A stretch of DNA of 64,000 nucleotides. Origin: Streptomyces huasconensis. GTDB lineage: Bacteria > Actinomycetota > Actinomycetes > Streptomycetales > Streptomycetaceae. The DNA lies in the NCBI GenBank assembly GCA_004010275.1, contig RBWT01000001.1:62001-126000 (forward strand). The letters run 5' to 3'. The notes beneath the pieces are model-generated. The model did no database searches. It was not told the origin of the DNA and saw nothing but the letters and a program-made list of their open reading frames with translations. Below, piece after piece: positions 53,838 to 61,725 of this stretch (the stretch's first letter is position 1; the number at the start of each line of letters is the position of its first letter). A program made the translations under genes and the position numbers.

Positions 53838-55613
53838 TCAGGCGGCGTCGTGTGGCTGTGTGGGGTGGCTGCCGGTGGTGGGGTCGCAGCCGAGGTGTGT
53901 GTCGTATCCGCGGTGGGCCCAGTCGGGGTTCATGGGGCGGTTGCAGATGGTGCAGAGGGGTTCGGTTGGGGTGCCTGTGGCGGGGTTTCCTTCCCCCTTC
54001 CCCTCTCTTAGAGGGGGGGAAGGGGGGGAACCTGGGACGGGGGAACGTTCCCTGGAGGTTCCCGGGGAATGTTTGACCTGGGGTTTTGTACTTTCCGCGG
54101 GGGTTCCCGGGGAAGGTTCCCGGGGAACCCCTTCGGGGAAGGTCTCGGGGAAGGTTTCCGGGGAACCCAAGTTGTCCCGGTTTTTCCGGTTGCGGACTGC
54201 GGCTGCGATCTTGTCCTTACCGATCTTGATTCCGGCGTTCGCGAGGGCCGCGATGGTGCGCGGGTTGCCGGCGTCGTTCGGCAGCCCGAGGTCGTCGATC
54301 TTCTTCATGAGCCACTCGACCGTCCCCTCTTCGAGGGGCGTGCCGGGGGCGTCGTAGGTCATCAGGACGTGGCGGGTGCAGCCGGGCCGGTAGCGGTCGC
54401 CGTCCTTCTGCGACTGACGCACGAGGACGAAGTTGTCGGGGCCGATCCCGGTGCGGGTGTGGGTGCGCTTGAGGACGACGGTGCCGCCACCCTGCGCGCG
54501 CAACTCCCATACGTGGTCAACATCTTGTGTCTTCGCAGAGGAGCCGCGGGCGCCGCGCTCGTGGTCCTTGCCCAGGTGGTCCAGGCGGACGGAGGCGATA
54601 CCGGCGCGCTTCAGCGGGAGGAGGGTGTGGCGGTACAGGGACAGCCAGGTGTCGGAGTCGTTCTCGGGGCCGCTGATGAAGCGGGAGACGGTGTCGAGGC
54701 ACACCAGTTGGGCCTCGCACTCGGCGACCATGGCGAGGAGGTCGGCGCCGCCGCCCGCGGTGTCCAGAGGGCGGATGGGCGGGAAGCTGGCGTACGACAT
54801 GAGGCCCATGCGGCCGGGCCCGGCGCCGTAGGAGAGGAATCGTTCCTGGATGTCCTGGTGGCCGTTCTCCGCGTCCACGTAGAGGAGCGGAATGGGCGGC
54901 TGGGGGCGGTCGCCGAGGAAGGACTGTCCGGTGGCCATGCGCCAAAGCCACTCTTGGACGAGGAGGGACTTGCCTGCCTTGCCGTCGCCGACGATGGTGA
55001 TCTGCTGACCGGGGGCGAGGAGTTTGCCGGGCAGGAGTTGGACGGCGCCGAAGTCGGTGGCGTAGAAGGGGTCCCAGTCGAGGAAGGCGCTGGTGAGGTG
55101 GCTGGGGCCGCGGCCGGTGTGGGCGCGGAGCTGCTCGCGCTGGTGGTGGTCGTCGGTGAGTTTGTCGAGTTCCTCGGCGGTGGCGCCGCGGGCGATCTCG
55201 GTCTTGATGCGGATGGCGTGTTCGTCGTGGCGGCGGATGCGGGCCTTGTCGGCGATCCGCTCGGCGAAGGCCTGCGCCATAGCGCCGGGGATGTAGTCGG
55301 AGCCGAGGCGGTCGAGGAGGGTGCCGCCGTCGACCTCACGGAGGCGTCCGAGTTTCTCGATCTCGGCGCGGACCATGACGGGGTGGAGTTGCTTGTTCTC
55401 GGCGACCATGCCGCCGACGACGTCCCAGATGAGGCGGATGGAGGGCTGGTAGATGTCGTCGCGGTCGAGGACCGCCGCGCATTCGAGGTAGGCGGTGCGG
55501 TCGTGCATGATGACGCCGCCCACGAGGTTCTCGGCCTCGGCGTCGTGGGGTGAGGTGCGGTTGAGGGCGTCGTCGTCCGCCGAGTTGTGCGGGATGCGGC
55601 GGACGTTGCTCAC
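53838..55613 (-). CDS. DnaB-like replicative helicase / AAA ATPase with C-terminal zinc finger
   Basis: 591 residues from GTG 55613 (VSNVRRIPHNSADDDALNRT). The N-terminal 130 residues resemble the DnaB N-domain (AEAENLVGGVIMHDRTAYLE, MVAENKQLHPVMVRAEIEKL). The RecA-like core has Walker A ITIVGDGKAGKSLLV, Walker B-like LVCLDTVSRFISGP and VRLDHLGKDHERGARGSSAK, as in RepA-type helicases. A low-complexity Pro/Glu linker encoded by an iteron-like repeat precedes a zinc finger (LCTICNRPMNPDWAHRGYDT). It should unwind the prophage origin. Confidence 0.82.
   Translation of the reverse strand: MSNVRRIPHNSADDDALNRTSPHDAEAENLVGGVIMHDRTAYLECAAVLDRDDIYQPSIRLIWDVVGGMVAENKQLHPVMVRAEIEKLGRLREVDGGTLLDRLGSDYIPGAMAQAFAERIADKARIRRHDEHAIRIKTEIARGATAEELDKLTDDHHQREQLRAHTGRGPSHLTSAFLDWDPFYATDFGAVQLLPGKLLAPGQQITIVGDGKAGKSLLVQEWLWRMATGQSFLGDRPQPPIPLLYVDAENGHQDIQERFLSYGAGPGRMGLMSYASFPPIRPLDTAGGGADLLAMVAECEAQLVCLDTVSRFISGPENDSDTWLSLYRHTLLPLKRAGIASVRLDHLGKDHERGARGSSAKTQDVDHVWELRAQGGGTVVLKRTHTRTGIGPDNFVLVRQSQKDGDRYRPGCTRHVLMTYDAPGTPLEEGTVEWLMKKIDDLGLPNDAGNPRTIAALANAGIKIGKDKIAAAVRNRKNRDNLGSPETFPETFPEGVPREPSPGTPAESTKPQVKHSPGTSRERSPVPGSPPSPPLREGKGEGNPATGTPTEPLCTICNRPMNPDWAHRGYDTHLGCDPTTGSHPTQPHDAA
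54057..54165. repeat. Iteron-like array inside the helicase gene
   Basis: GGTTCCCGGGGAA occurs at 54057-54069, 54102-54114 and 54115-54127, followed by degenerate units starting near 54128, 54141 and 54153 (GGTTTCCGGGGAA, one mismatch). From 54102 the units run with periods 13, 13, 13, 12. The core TTCCCGGGGAA is nearly palindromic. Because 13 is not a multiple of 3, the repeat is not explained by repeated amino acids. Confidence 0.75.
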
Positions 55614-55624
55614 GTGCTGGCTCC

Positions 55625-55930
55625 TCAAAACAGGGTGCTGGGGTCGGCGGGCGGGCATCGGTGTTCGGTGACATGGGGGTGGGGGCAGTCGGGCGGGTGC
55701 CACGTCTGAATCCAGGCGAGGGTCTGGGCGCCCGTCCGGGAGGTGCGCAGGCACCAGATGAGCCGGTTGGGCTCGCGGAATGCGGTCTGCTCGTCGGGGG
55801 TGAGCGGGGTGAGGTCTGCGGTGATGTGGAGTGCGGCGCGGTCGCCGACGAGCTGAGGAAGGATGGGGGCCCGGCACGCGGGGCAGCGCTTCGTGGGGGA
55901 AGGGGCGCTGCCCTGCGGCCGGCCGGTCAT
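55625..55930 (-). CDS. Zinc-knuckle early protein
   Basis: 101 residues from MTGRPQGSAPSPTKRCPACR, with CPACRAPILPQLVGDRAALH and a C-terminal PDCPHPHVTEHRCPPADPST. The paired Cys/His groups suggest a zinc fold. The centre RLIWCLRTSRTGAQTLAWIQ is beta-rich. Function unknown. Confidence 0.6.
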   Translation of the reverse strand: MTGRPQGSAPSPTKRCPACRAPILPQLVGDRAALHITADLTPLTPDEQTAFREPNRLIWCLRTSRTGAQTLAWIQTWHPPDCPHPHVTEHRCPPADPSTLF

Positions 55931-56292
55931 CAGGCCTGGCTGCCGACGAGGAGGCCGGACCCGTGCTTGAGGACGTCGCGGGCCTGCTGGATGTCGGGGT
56001 CGAGTTCGCCGTCGAGGGTGCCGCCCTTGGTGCGGAGGCGGTACAGGCCGCGCTGGAGTTCGCGGAGCCGTTCGTCGGCGAAGTCGTTGTCGGCGACCTC
56101 GATGGCGACGATGCGGAGCTTGACGGAGGGGAACTTGTCCTCGTCCGGGCCCGGCTCGACCCGCTCGACGTGGGCCAGCTCGACGACGGCCATCCAACGC
56201 CCCTTGCGCTGCTTGAACATGTCGGGGGCGTGCTCTTCGAGGGCGTCCTTGACGTCTTCGAGGACCTTGCTGTCGAACTTGATGTCAGTCAT
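55930..56292 (-). CDS. Conserved early phage protein
   Basis: 120 residues, MTDIKFDSKVLEDVKDALEE. Strands WMAVVELAHVERVEPGPDED and VKLRIVAIEVADNDFADERL, then the helix ELQRGLYRLRTKGGTLDGEL. One-base overlap with both neighbours. Similar proteins are common near actinophage exonucleases; function unknown. Confidence 0.65.
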   Translation of the reverse strand: MTDIKFDSKVLEDVKDALEEHAPDMFKQRKGRWMAVVELAHVERVEPGPDEDKFPSVKLRIVAIEVADNDFADERLRELQRGLYRLRTKGGTLDGELDPDIQQARDVLKHGSGLLVGSQA

Positions 56293-56615
56293 CAGGTGCC
56301 TTTCTCGTGGCGTACTGCGGCCTGTGCTGCGCGGTACGTGTGCGGGGCGGAGCGGCGCTTGCCGCTGGCGACGGCGCGGTCGTCGAACAGCGCCGAGTCG
56401 GAGAGCGGGGACGGGGTGGTCCAGGCATCGGCGGGGAGGCCGGGCCCGGGCGGGACCTCGGAGCGGCCGCGCAGGGCGCTGGGGGTGTGGTCGGGGCAGC
56501 GGGGGCCGGTGAGGTAGCGGCGAACTTGGTCGGTGGATTGGCAGTGGTGCCGTTCGGCGCCGATCCAGTGGGTGCACTCGGCCGGGCTGGACTTGTCCGC
56601 GCGCGGGCCGGTCAC
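56292..56615 (-). CDS. Cys/His-containing early protein next to WhiB
   Basis: 107 residues, GTG start (VTGPRADKSSPAECTHWIGA). ECTHWIGAERHHCQSTDQVR and RCPDHTPSALRG could bind one metal. It ends YRAAQAAVRHEKGT. Overlaps the whiB stop by four bases. Function unknown. Confidence 0.55.
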   Translation of the reverse strand: MTGPRADKSSPAECTHWIGAERHHCQSTDQVRRYLTGPRCPDHTPSALRGRSEVPPGPGLPADAWTTPSPLSDSALFDDRAVASGKRRSAPHTYRAAQAAVRHEKGT

Positions 56616-56920
56616 GTGATCAGCCCGCGCCTCTTCAGTTGCCGCCACACTGCGTGCCGTTCTCGGCCGGTGAGGGCGGCGACGACGCCGTGCCTGTTGT
56701 CGGGATGAATGCCGCCTTCGTGGCGGATGATGTCGCGCAGGCAGGTGCGGTAGACGGGGCACCGGGTGCAGACGGCCTTGGCGGCGTCGATGTCCTCGGA
56801 CTTCGTGCCGGGGAACATGACCTCCGGTTCGACGGAGCCGCATGCGCCGCGCCGTCGCCAGTCGATGACGGTTGGGGTGGTGGGGGTGGCGCGCTGGTAG
56901 GGGGTGTGATGGACGGCCAT
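56612..56920 (-). CDS. WhiB-family iron-sulfur transcription factor
   Basis: 102 residues from ATG 56920 (TGATG overlap). The four cysteines are WRRRGACGSVEPEVMFPG, then AVCTRCPVYRTC, giving C-X(n)-C-X2-C-X5-C for a 4Fe-4S cluster. The G-rich turn and basic tail (GVVAALTGRERHAVWRQLKR) form the DNA-binding end. WhiB proteins bind sigma factor region 4; phage WhiB can alter host transcription and septation (mycobacteriophage TM4). Confidence 0.88.
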   Translation of the reverse strand: MAVHHTPYQRATPTTPTVIDWRRRGACGSVEPEVMFPGTKSEDIDAAKAVCTRCPVYRTCLRDIIRHEGGIHPDNRHGVVAALTGRERHAVWRQLKRRGLIT

Positions 56921-57372
56921 CACTGGCTCACCGCCCCGAAGATCGCGTCGAAGGTGGCCTGCGTACGCTCGCGGAGGCGGCGGTCCTCGACGTGGTCCGG
57001 GGCGACACAGCCGTCCCGGGCGCAGGTGGGGGTGACGCGGCCTTCGGGCTCGCGACCGTGCTTGAGGCGGAAGGCGATCCGGTAGGCGGTGTGCACCCTG
57101 CCGCCGTGGCGGAGGAACGGACAGCTGCCCTGGCTCGCTGCGCCGCGGGCTCCTGTCCAGAGCAGGTGGCCACCGTCCACAGGCTGTGTGCGGCGCCAGA
57201 ACAGATCCTCGGCCGTGGCTGCGGGCTTCCGGCCGGGGCGAGACCTCGGCAGGCCGAGAGCTTCGCGCGCGGGACGGACGGTCTTCTTGGCGTCCACAGA
57301 GAGCTGTCGGGCGATGGCTCGGTCCGAGAGGCCGGCGTGCAGGAGTTCGGCGATGTCAGCGCGAATTTTCAT
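56920..57372 (-). CDS. HTH plus HNH_3-like endonuclease
   Basis: 150 residues from MKIRADIAELLHAGLSDRAI. Residues 1-45 are an HTH (IARQLSVDAKKTVRPAREAL). The C-terminal domain reads DGGHLLWTGARGAASQGSCP, YRIAFRLKHGREPEGRVTPT and CARDGCVAPDHVEDRRLRER, matching HNH homing-type nucleases that have W-TG, AYR-AF--HGR-P and C---CVAP-H. Homing or host-DNA cleavage is possible. Confidence 0.72.
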   Translation of the reverse strand: MKIRADIAELLHAGLSDRAIARQLSVDAKKTVRPAREALGLPRSRPGRKPAATAEDLFWRRTQPVDGGHLLWTGARGAASQGSCPFLRHGGRVHTAYRIAFRLKHGREPEGRVTPTCARDGCVAPDHVEDRRLRERTQATFDAIFGAVSQ

Positions 57373-58006
57373 CGGGCGGTCACCGCCGCTCGGTCCGGCC
57401 ACCGCACCGAGTCGATCGCGCGGCGGTGGGTGTCCGGGACGACGGCGAGCGGGTAGCCGAGCCAGTGCAGGCCCATCGCCATGAGGATGTAGGCGTCGGC
57501 CTGGTCGTACTTCGCTTCGCCTTCGGTGGTGATGCCGTATGTCTCGGCGACGGCTTGCCGCAGGGCGCCCTTGAGGGCGGTGCCCTTGAGACGCTTTCCG
57601 GTTGCCGAGTCGGTGGGGGCCGCGGTTCCGACGGCGTAGATCATGCGCTGCCCCGGTGTCACGACGGCGTACGGGATGCGGCGCTTCCACAGGTCGTGGC
57701 GGACCATCCACCGCATCGCGGCGAGTGCGTCGGCGCCCTGGTTGTTGTGGCCGTAGGCGGCGCCCTCGATGACGACGAAGCGGGCGTGCCGGATGTGGTC
57801 GGCGATCCCGGCGAGTTGCTGCTCGAAGCGGGAGTGCTGGGACTGTCCTTTGGCCTTGACGTAGTCGGTCCAGCCTTCGCCTGCGATGCCGGTGATGCCC
57901 ATGGCGACGTCGAGGCCGATGACCTTGGGGATGTCGGTGGTGGGCCGGGGCCCGCCGCCGTGGTGGCGGCCGGTGCCTCGGTGTCGAAGAGGGTGGGTGC
58001 GGTCAC
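57369..58006 (-). CDS. RuvC-like Holliday junction resolvase (frame-broken)
   Basis: The start is GTG 58006 (VTAPTLFDTEAPAATTAAGP). After a one-base loss near 57950 the body begins KVIGLDVAMGITGIAG, with the first catalytic Asp. ARFVVIEGAAYGHNNQGADA supplies the Glu, and YDQADAYILMAMGLHWLG the C-terminal Asp pair. LKGALRQAVAETYGI resembles the RuvC helix region. It resolves branched DNA from phage replication. About 212 residues. Confidence 0.8.
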
Positions 58007-58260
58007 TGCTCGTTCCCGGTGACGTGGCGGCATGTCCAGCAGGTGCGGCTGCCGTCGGTGTGCAAGGCGTGGAAGGTGGTGCGCTGCTCGGCGCCGCACC
58101 AGGCGGGCCCGTTGGCCTCGATGCCGCCGTCCTCCATGGCCTCGGTGAGGGCCTCCTCGTCGAGGAGCGAGGGCGCCTCGACGGCCGAGGCCGGCGGGTT
58201 GCCGGGGCGGTGGCGGCCGGGACCGCGGAGCAGTCGCCGTACGGCGGTGAGGGGGCTCAT
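58003..58260 (-). CDS. Small zinc-binding-type protein
   Basis: 85 residues, MSPLTAVRRLLRGPGRHRPG. The end WCGAEQRTTFHALHTDGSRT, CWTCRHVTGNEQ holds a Cys/His set fit for one zinc. Overlaps both neighbours by four bases. Function unknown. Confidence 0.6.
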   Translation of the reverse strand: MSPLTAVRRLLRGPGRHRPGNPPASAVEAPSLLDEEALTEAMEDGGIEANGPAWCGAEQRTTFHALHTDGSRTCWTCRHVTGNEQ

Positions 58261-58664
58261 GCGACACCTCCGGGAATCGCGTCCTGGCGGCGCTTCTGCC
58301 AGTCCGCGCCCGCCTCGACGGCCGGGCTGGTGAGACCGAGGGCGTCGTCGAGACGGCCCTGAAGCCGTGCAGCGTCCCGCTCGGCGCTCACTCGATCGGC
58401 CCGGTAGCGGGCGCAGGCGCGCACCAGGCGGTCGATGCGGTCGGCCATGGCCTCGATGTCCGCGTCGTGAGCCGCCTCGGCGGCAGCCAGTCGCTCGATC
58501 TGCTCGGTGAGGATCGTGTTGCGGCCAGCGGTGCGGATGGCGGCCGCCCGCTCAGCGGCGGCCTCCTTCTGCGCGGCGTCACGCTCGGCCTCGGCGCGCT
58601 GGGTGCGCGCGTGCAGCTCGGCGACGAGCCAGTCTCGGCGGCGCCGACGCGTCAGACCCCACAT
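58257..58664 (-). CDS. Coiled-coil early protein
   Basis: 135 residues, MWGLTRRRRRDWLVAELHAR, nearly all one long coiled coil (QRAEAERDAAQKEAAAERAA, IERLAAAEAAHDADIEAMAD). Ends DWQKRRQDAIPGGVA. It resembles small helical proteins that precede exonucleases in Streptomyces phages. Function unknown. Confidence 0.6.
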   Translation of the reverse strand: MWGLTRRRRRDWLVAELHARTQRAEAERDAAQKEAAAERAAAIRTAGRNTILTEQIERLAAAEAAHDADIEAMADRIDRLVRACARYRADRVSAERDAARLQGRLDDALGLTSPAVEAGADWQKRRQDAIPGGVA

Positions 58665-59395
58665 CAGCGGTCACCTGCCTGGCGCTGGGCCGGGAGGAGC
58701 GGCCACTCGACGCGGACGCCGTCGGCCTGGTGCTCCTTGCCGGGCGTGCTCCGGAAGTGCTCCGCGAGGGACTCGGCCTGCTCGCGCGCCCACTCGATCT
58801 GCTGCTCGTGCAGGACGTCGAGGCCGATGCTGCCGATCTCGGCGTACTGCTGGGCGATGCACCAAGCGACCCGGCACGCGCCGAGCGCGTCACCGTCCGC
58901 CGAGTGCGCGGCGTCGAGGCGCGTCCCGTAGGTCCGGCAGAGGTGCGTGAGCGTCCGCCGGCCCGCGCGGTAACGGTCGATGTGCTTGTCCAGGACGAGC
59001 GGGTCGACGACCCGCAGATCCTTGCCGACGATGTCGACGAGGGGCTGCACGCCGTGGCGACGGGCCTCCCTGTCGAGGATCGTCAGGTCGAAGGAGGCGT
59101 TCATCGCGACGACCGGGGTCCCGGCGAGGACGACCTCGGCGAGCGCGGCCACCAGCTGCTCGTCGACCTCGGCCGCGGGGCGGCCCTCGGCGCGCGCCCG
59201 TTCGGTGGTGATCCCATGGACCTTCGCGGCGCCCTCGGGGATCTCGACGCCCGGGTCGGCCATCCATGTCGCGGACTGGACGGGGGCGCCGCCGCCGCAC
59301 TGGACGATGCACGCGGTGACGATGCGGTCGGCCTCGACGTTGATGCCGGTGGTCTCCAGGTCGAAGCCGCAGAGGCGGCCGAGGTACCAGCTCAT
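58664..59395 (-). CDS. DnaQ-like DEDDh 3'-5' exonuclease
   Basis: 243 residues. Exo I is LCGFDLETTGINVEADRIVT (Asp, Glu). The conserved KVHGIT follows. Exo II is VVAMNASFDLTILDREARRH with Asp. Exo III is AAHSADGDALGACRVAWCIA with the His and Asp of the DEDDh class. Similar to the epsilon proofreading subunit, here standalone for phage DNA repair or processing. Overlaps the RDF gene by four bases. Confidence 0.87.
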   Translation of the reverse strand: MSWYLGRLCGFDLETTGINVEADRIVTACIVQCGGGAPVQSATWMADPGVEIPEGAAKVHGITTERARAEGRPAAEVDEQLVAALAEVVLAGTPVVAMNASFDLTILDREARRHGVQPLVDIVGKDLRVVDPLVLDKHIDRYRAGRRTLTHLCRTYGTRLDAAHSADGDALGACRVAWCIAQQYAEIGSIGLDVLHEQQIEWAREQAESLAEHFRSTPGKEHQADGVRVEWPLLPAQRQAGDR

Positions 59396-60530
59396 GTCCG
59401 GTCTCCCTTCAGGGAGGCGAGGAACGCGCCGAGCCGCTCAGCAGAGGCGGTCGCCGGGTGAAGCCCGCCGTTCTCCTCGGCGAACCGCTTTTCGACGTCG
59501 TCGGTGGTGAGGCCGAGGGGCCCGGCGGCGGCGATGATCTGGAACCAGATCGCCTCGGTGTCGTCGTCCTCGACGATCTCGCCGTCGTGCACTTCTTCGT
59601 CCGGGGCGGGCGAGGGCGGTGCCTGCCGCTCCTCTTTCGGCTCCTGTGTGGACGCCGGGACGGCAGGCTTGCTCAGGCCGATCGCCTTGATCTGCTCCTG
59701 GTACGCGACGGGCGCACCGGCATCTTTGGCCGCCTGGAAGATGACCAACGCCTCGGCTTGGGTGGCAGCCTCCTTCGCCTCCAGGAGGTAGTCCCTCTGC
59801 GGCGCCGTGCTGGCCGTCGTGGCAGCTGCGATCGCCGCCCGCTCCGGGCCCGTGGCCACGGCCGCCGGGGCGCCGGTGATCTGGCCCTCCATGAGGGCGG
59901 CCGGGGTGATCTCGACGTCCAGGGTCGGGACCATGAAGCGGGCCGGGCCCTCGTCGCGCTGGACGAGCTTCTCCTCCACCCCGAGCCATCCGGCGACGTA
60001 GCCGCCGGCCTGCGCCAGGAGTTCGGCGGCGGGCGGCAGGGTGACGGCGGCGTAGTAGCCCTTCGAGACGAGGAGCCACTGGCCGAGCGCGGGGACGTCG
60101 CGGAGCATGACGTTGACGCGGGTGGTGATGGAGCACTCGCGGTTGTCCGGGTCGCAGATGCAGGGCCGGTCCTTCTTGTGCTCGGTGACGCCGTCGCAGC
60201 GGCGCTGGCACTTCGATCCGGCGTACAGCTCGTACCACTGGGACACGGCGTCGCGCGGGGGGATGAGGACCGGGAGCCGGTTGGTGGTGGAGTACACCTC
60301 GAACTCGGCCGGGCCGCCGTTCGCGGGGGTCCACGGCTTGACCTCGCCGCCGTACAAGGCGCGACCTCGGTGAGGATCTCCCGCGACGGGCTGGTGAAGC
60401 GGAAGTGGTTCAGCTTGGCCGGGCGGGTGCCGGGCTTGCCGTCGCGGCGGGTCTTGCCGGTCGGCACGACGTGGCCGATGCGGATCTCGCCGAGCTGCCG
60501 CATGCGGCGCTGAAGATCGATGATGGGCAT
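59392..60530 (-). CDS. phiC31 gp3-like recombination directionality factor (frame-broken)
   Basis: The start MPIIDLQRRMRQLGEIRIGH (60530) and KLNHFRFTSPSREILTEVA join, after a one-base break near 60360, with YGGEVKPWTPANGGPAEFEV, SQWYELYAGSKCQRRCDGVT, DPDNRECSITTRVNVMLRDV and LGQWLLVSKGYYAAVTLPPA. This order (RxGxxxPTGKT, FRFTSPS, YGG, QWYEL, CxRRCDG, CxxTTR, GxWxLxSxGxxAA) is that of gp3-type RDFs. The C-terminal 180 residues are a Pro/Glu linker and a helical domain. It would drive excision by a serine integrase. Confidence 0.65.
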
Positions 60531-61468
60531 CAGGCGGCCCTCTCTTCGCTGTTCGTGGTGGGGAGGGTGAGGGCGGGGCGGATGACCGTCTTCGACAGGC
60601 CGGACGTCCACTCGGCGTTGGCCTTGACGGTGAGGAACGCCCGGTAGACGGCGTCGTCGGCGACGGCCGGGATGAGCCGGTAGCCCTCGGGCCGCAGGTG
60701 CAGGACGACGCCGGACCAGAACGTCGCGGGCATCGGGATTTTCGAGCCGTCCCGCAGCCACGCCACCTTCGCCTTGCGGTACGCGGCCATCTGCAACGAC
60801 GCCTCGGGGTACACGCCCTTGACGTCCAGCTCGCCGCCGGTCTTCGTGTCGCCCATGAACACGGAGCCCACAGGCACGTCCGTGTCGAAGTACGCGGCGA
60901 GCGCGGCCGCGATCAGCGGAGAGCGGAGCAGGTAGTCGAGGGTGCCCGCATAGCCCTCGTCCTCGTTGCCGACGACCATCTCGGACGCCTCGAACTCGAC
61001 CTGCCACTCTGCGACGAAGCGGAGGAAGTGGTCGAGGAACGGCGCAATCTCCTCGTCGTCGAGCAGCTCGGCGGGCATCGGCGTGCCCAGCACGTGCGCT
61101 TCGACGAGCTTGTGGACGGCGGTGCCGATGTCGGCGCGCTCGTCCTTCTTGCGGGTGTGGGCGCGGCGCAGCCAGTCGTACGCCTCGGCCCGCTCGACGG
61201 GGTGGCGGGAGCAGCCGACGAGGTAGGGCAGGTTGTTCATCGCCGTCTCGGCCGTGATGTTGCCTGCCCAGTGGGTGAGGGCGTCGCCCTTGGAGCAGCC
61301 CTGTTCGAGGATGGTGGTGACGCGGCGCAGCTTGGCGCCGGTGACCTTGTCGCGGTACCAGCCCTGGGAGGGCTTGGGGATGCGGTCGGGGCCGGTCGGC
61401 TCGCTCTTCTTCGAGCGGCGGCCGGCGGCCGGGGCCGAAGTGGCCCCGACCGTCGTCGTGTTCGTCAT
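60530..61468 (-). CDS. PD-(D/E)XK-superfamily nuclease (Cas4/RecB-like)
   Basis: 312 residues from MTNTTTVGATSAPAAGRRSK. A basic region KLRRVTTILEQGCSKGDALT precedes IGTAVHKLVEAHVLGTPMPA (the GTxxH motif), NEDEGYAGTLDYLL with the motif Asp, FMGDTKTGGELDVKGVYPEA with the D-x-K motif, and LQMAAYRKAK with the QxxxY motif. No Cys cluster is seen. It probably acts in recombination together with the exonuclease and RuvC. The stop overlaps the RDF start. Confidence 0.8.
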   Translation of the reverse strand: MTNTTTVGATSAPAAGRRSKKSEPTGPDRIPKPSQGWYRDKVTGAKLRRVTTILEQGCSKGDALTHWAGNITAETAMNNLPYLVGCSRHPVERAEAYDWLRRAHTRKKDERADIGTAVHKLVEAHVLGTPMPAELLDDEEIAPFLDHFLRFVAEWQVEFEASEMVVGNEDEGYAGTLDYLLRSPLIAAALAAYFDTDVPVGSVFMGDTKTGGELDVKGVYPEASLQMAAYRKAKVAWLRDGSKIPMPATFWSGVVLHLRPEGYRLIPAVADDAVYRAFLTVKANAEWTSGLSKTVIRPALTLPTTNSEERAA

Positions 61469-61725
61469 CAGGCATCGACCCGCTTCTGCGGCTTGACCCC
61501 GGCGACGGCCCACCAGGCTTCGGCGTCGCGCTGTGGCATGCCGCTGTCGGTCTCGCCGTCGAGCGGCACGCCGAGAGCGGTGGCAGCGGCGGAGGCGAGC
61601 GTGGCGTGTACCTGCGCGGCGGCGAGGACTTCGGCGGTGCCCTCGTCGATGAGGAGCGCCCCGCGGTCCGTCTTCATGCTCTGCAGGAGGCGTTCGGCTT
61701 CGATGTAGTGCTCGGGACCGGTCAT
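61468..61725 (-). CDS. Small helical phage protein
   Basis: 85 residues from ATG 61725 (MTGPEHYIEAERLLQSMKTD). Ala-rich helices (VLAAAQVHATLASAAATALG) and the end AWWAVAGVKPQKRVDA. HYxxAERLL is a frequent start in Streptomyces phage helper proteins. Function unknown. Confidence 0.6.
   Translation of the reverse strand: MTGPEHYIEAERLLQSMKTDRGALLIDEGTAEVLAAAQVHATLASAAATALGVPLDGETDSGMPQRDAEAWWAVAGVKPQKRVDA

Noticed and set aside
56612..58006. Restriction-modification system built from the HNH and neighbouring genes
   Set aside because: No methyltransferase motif (such as a DPPY or PCQ) is visible anywhere in the early region.
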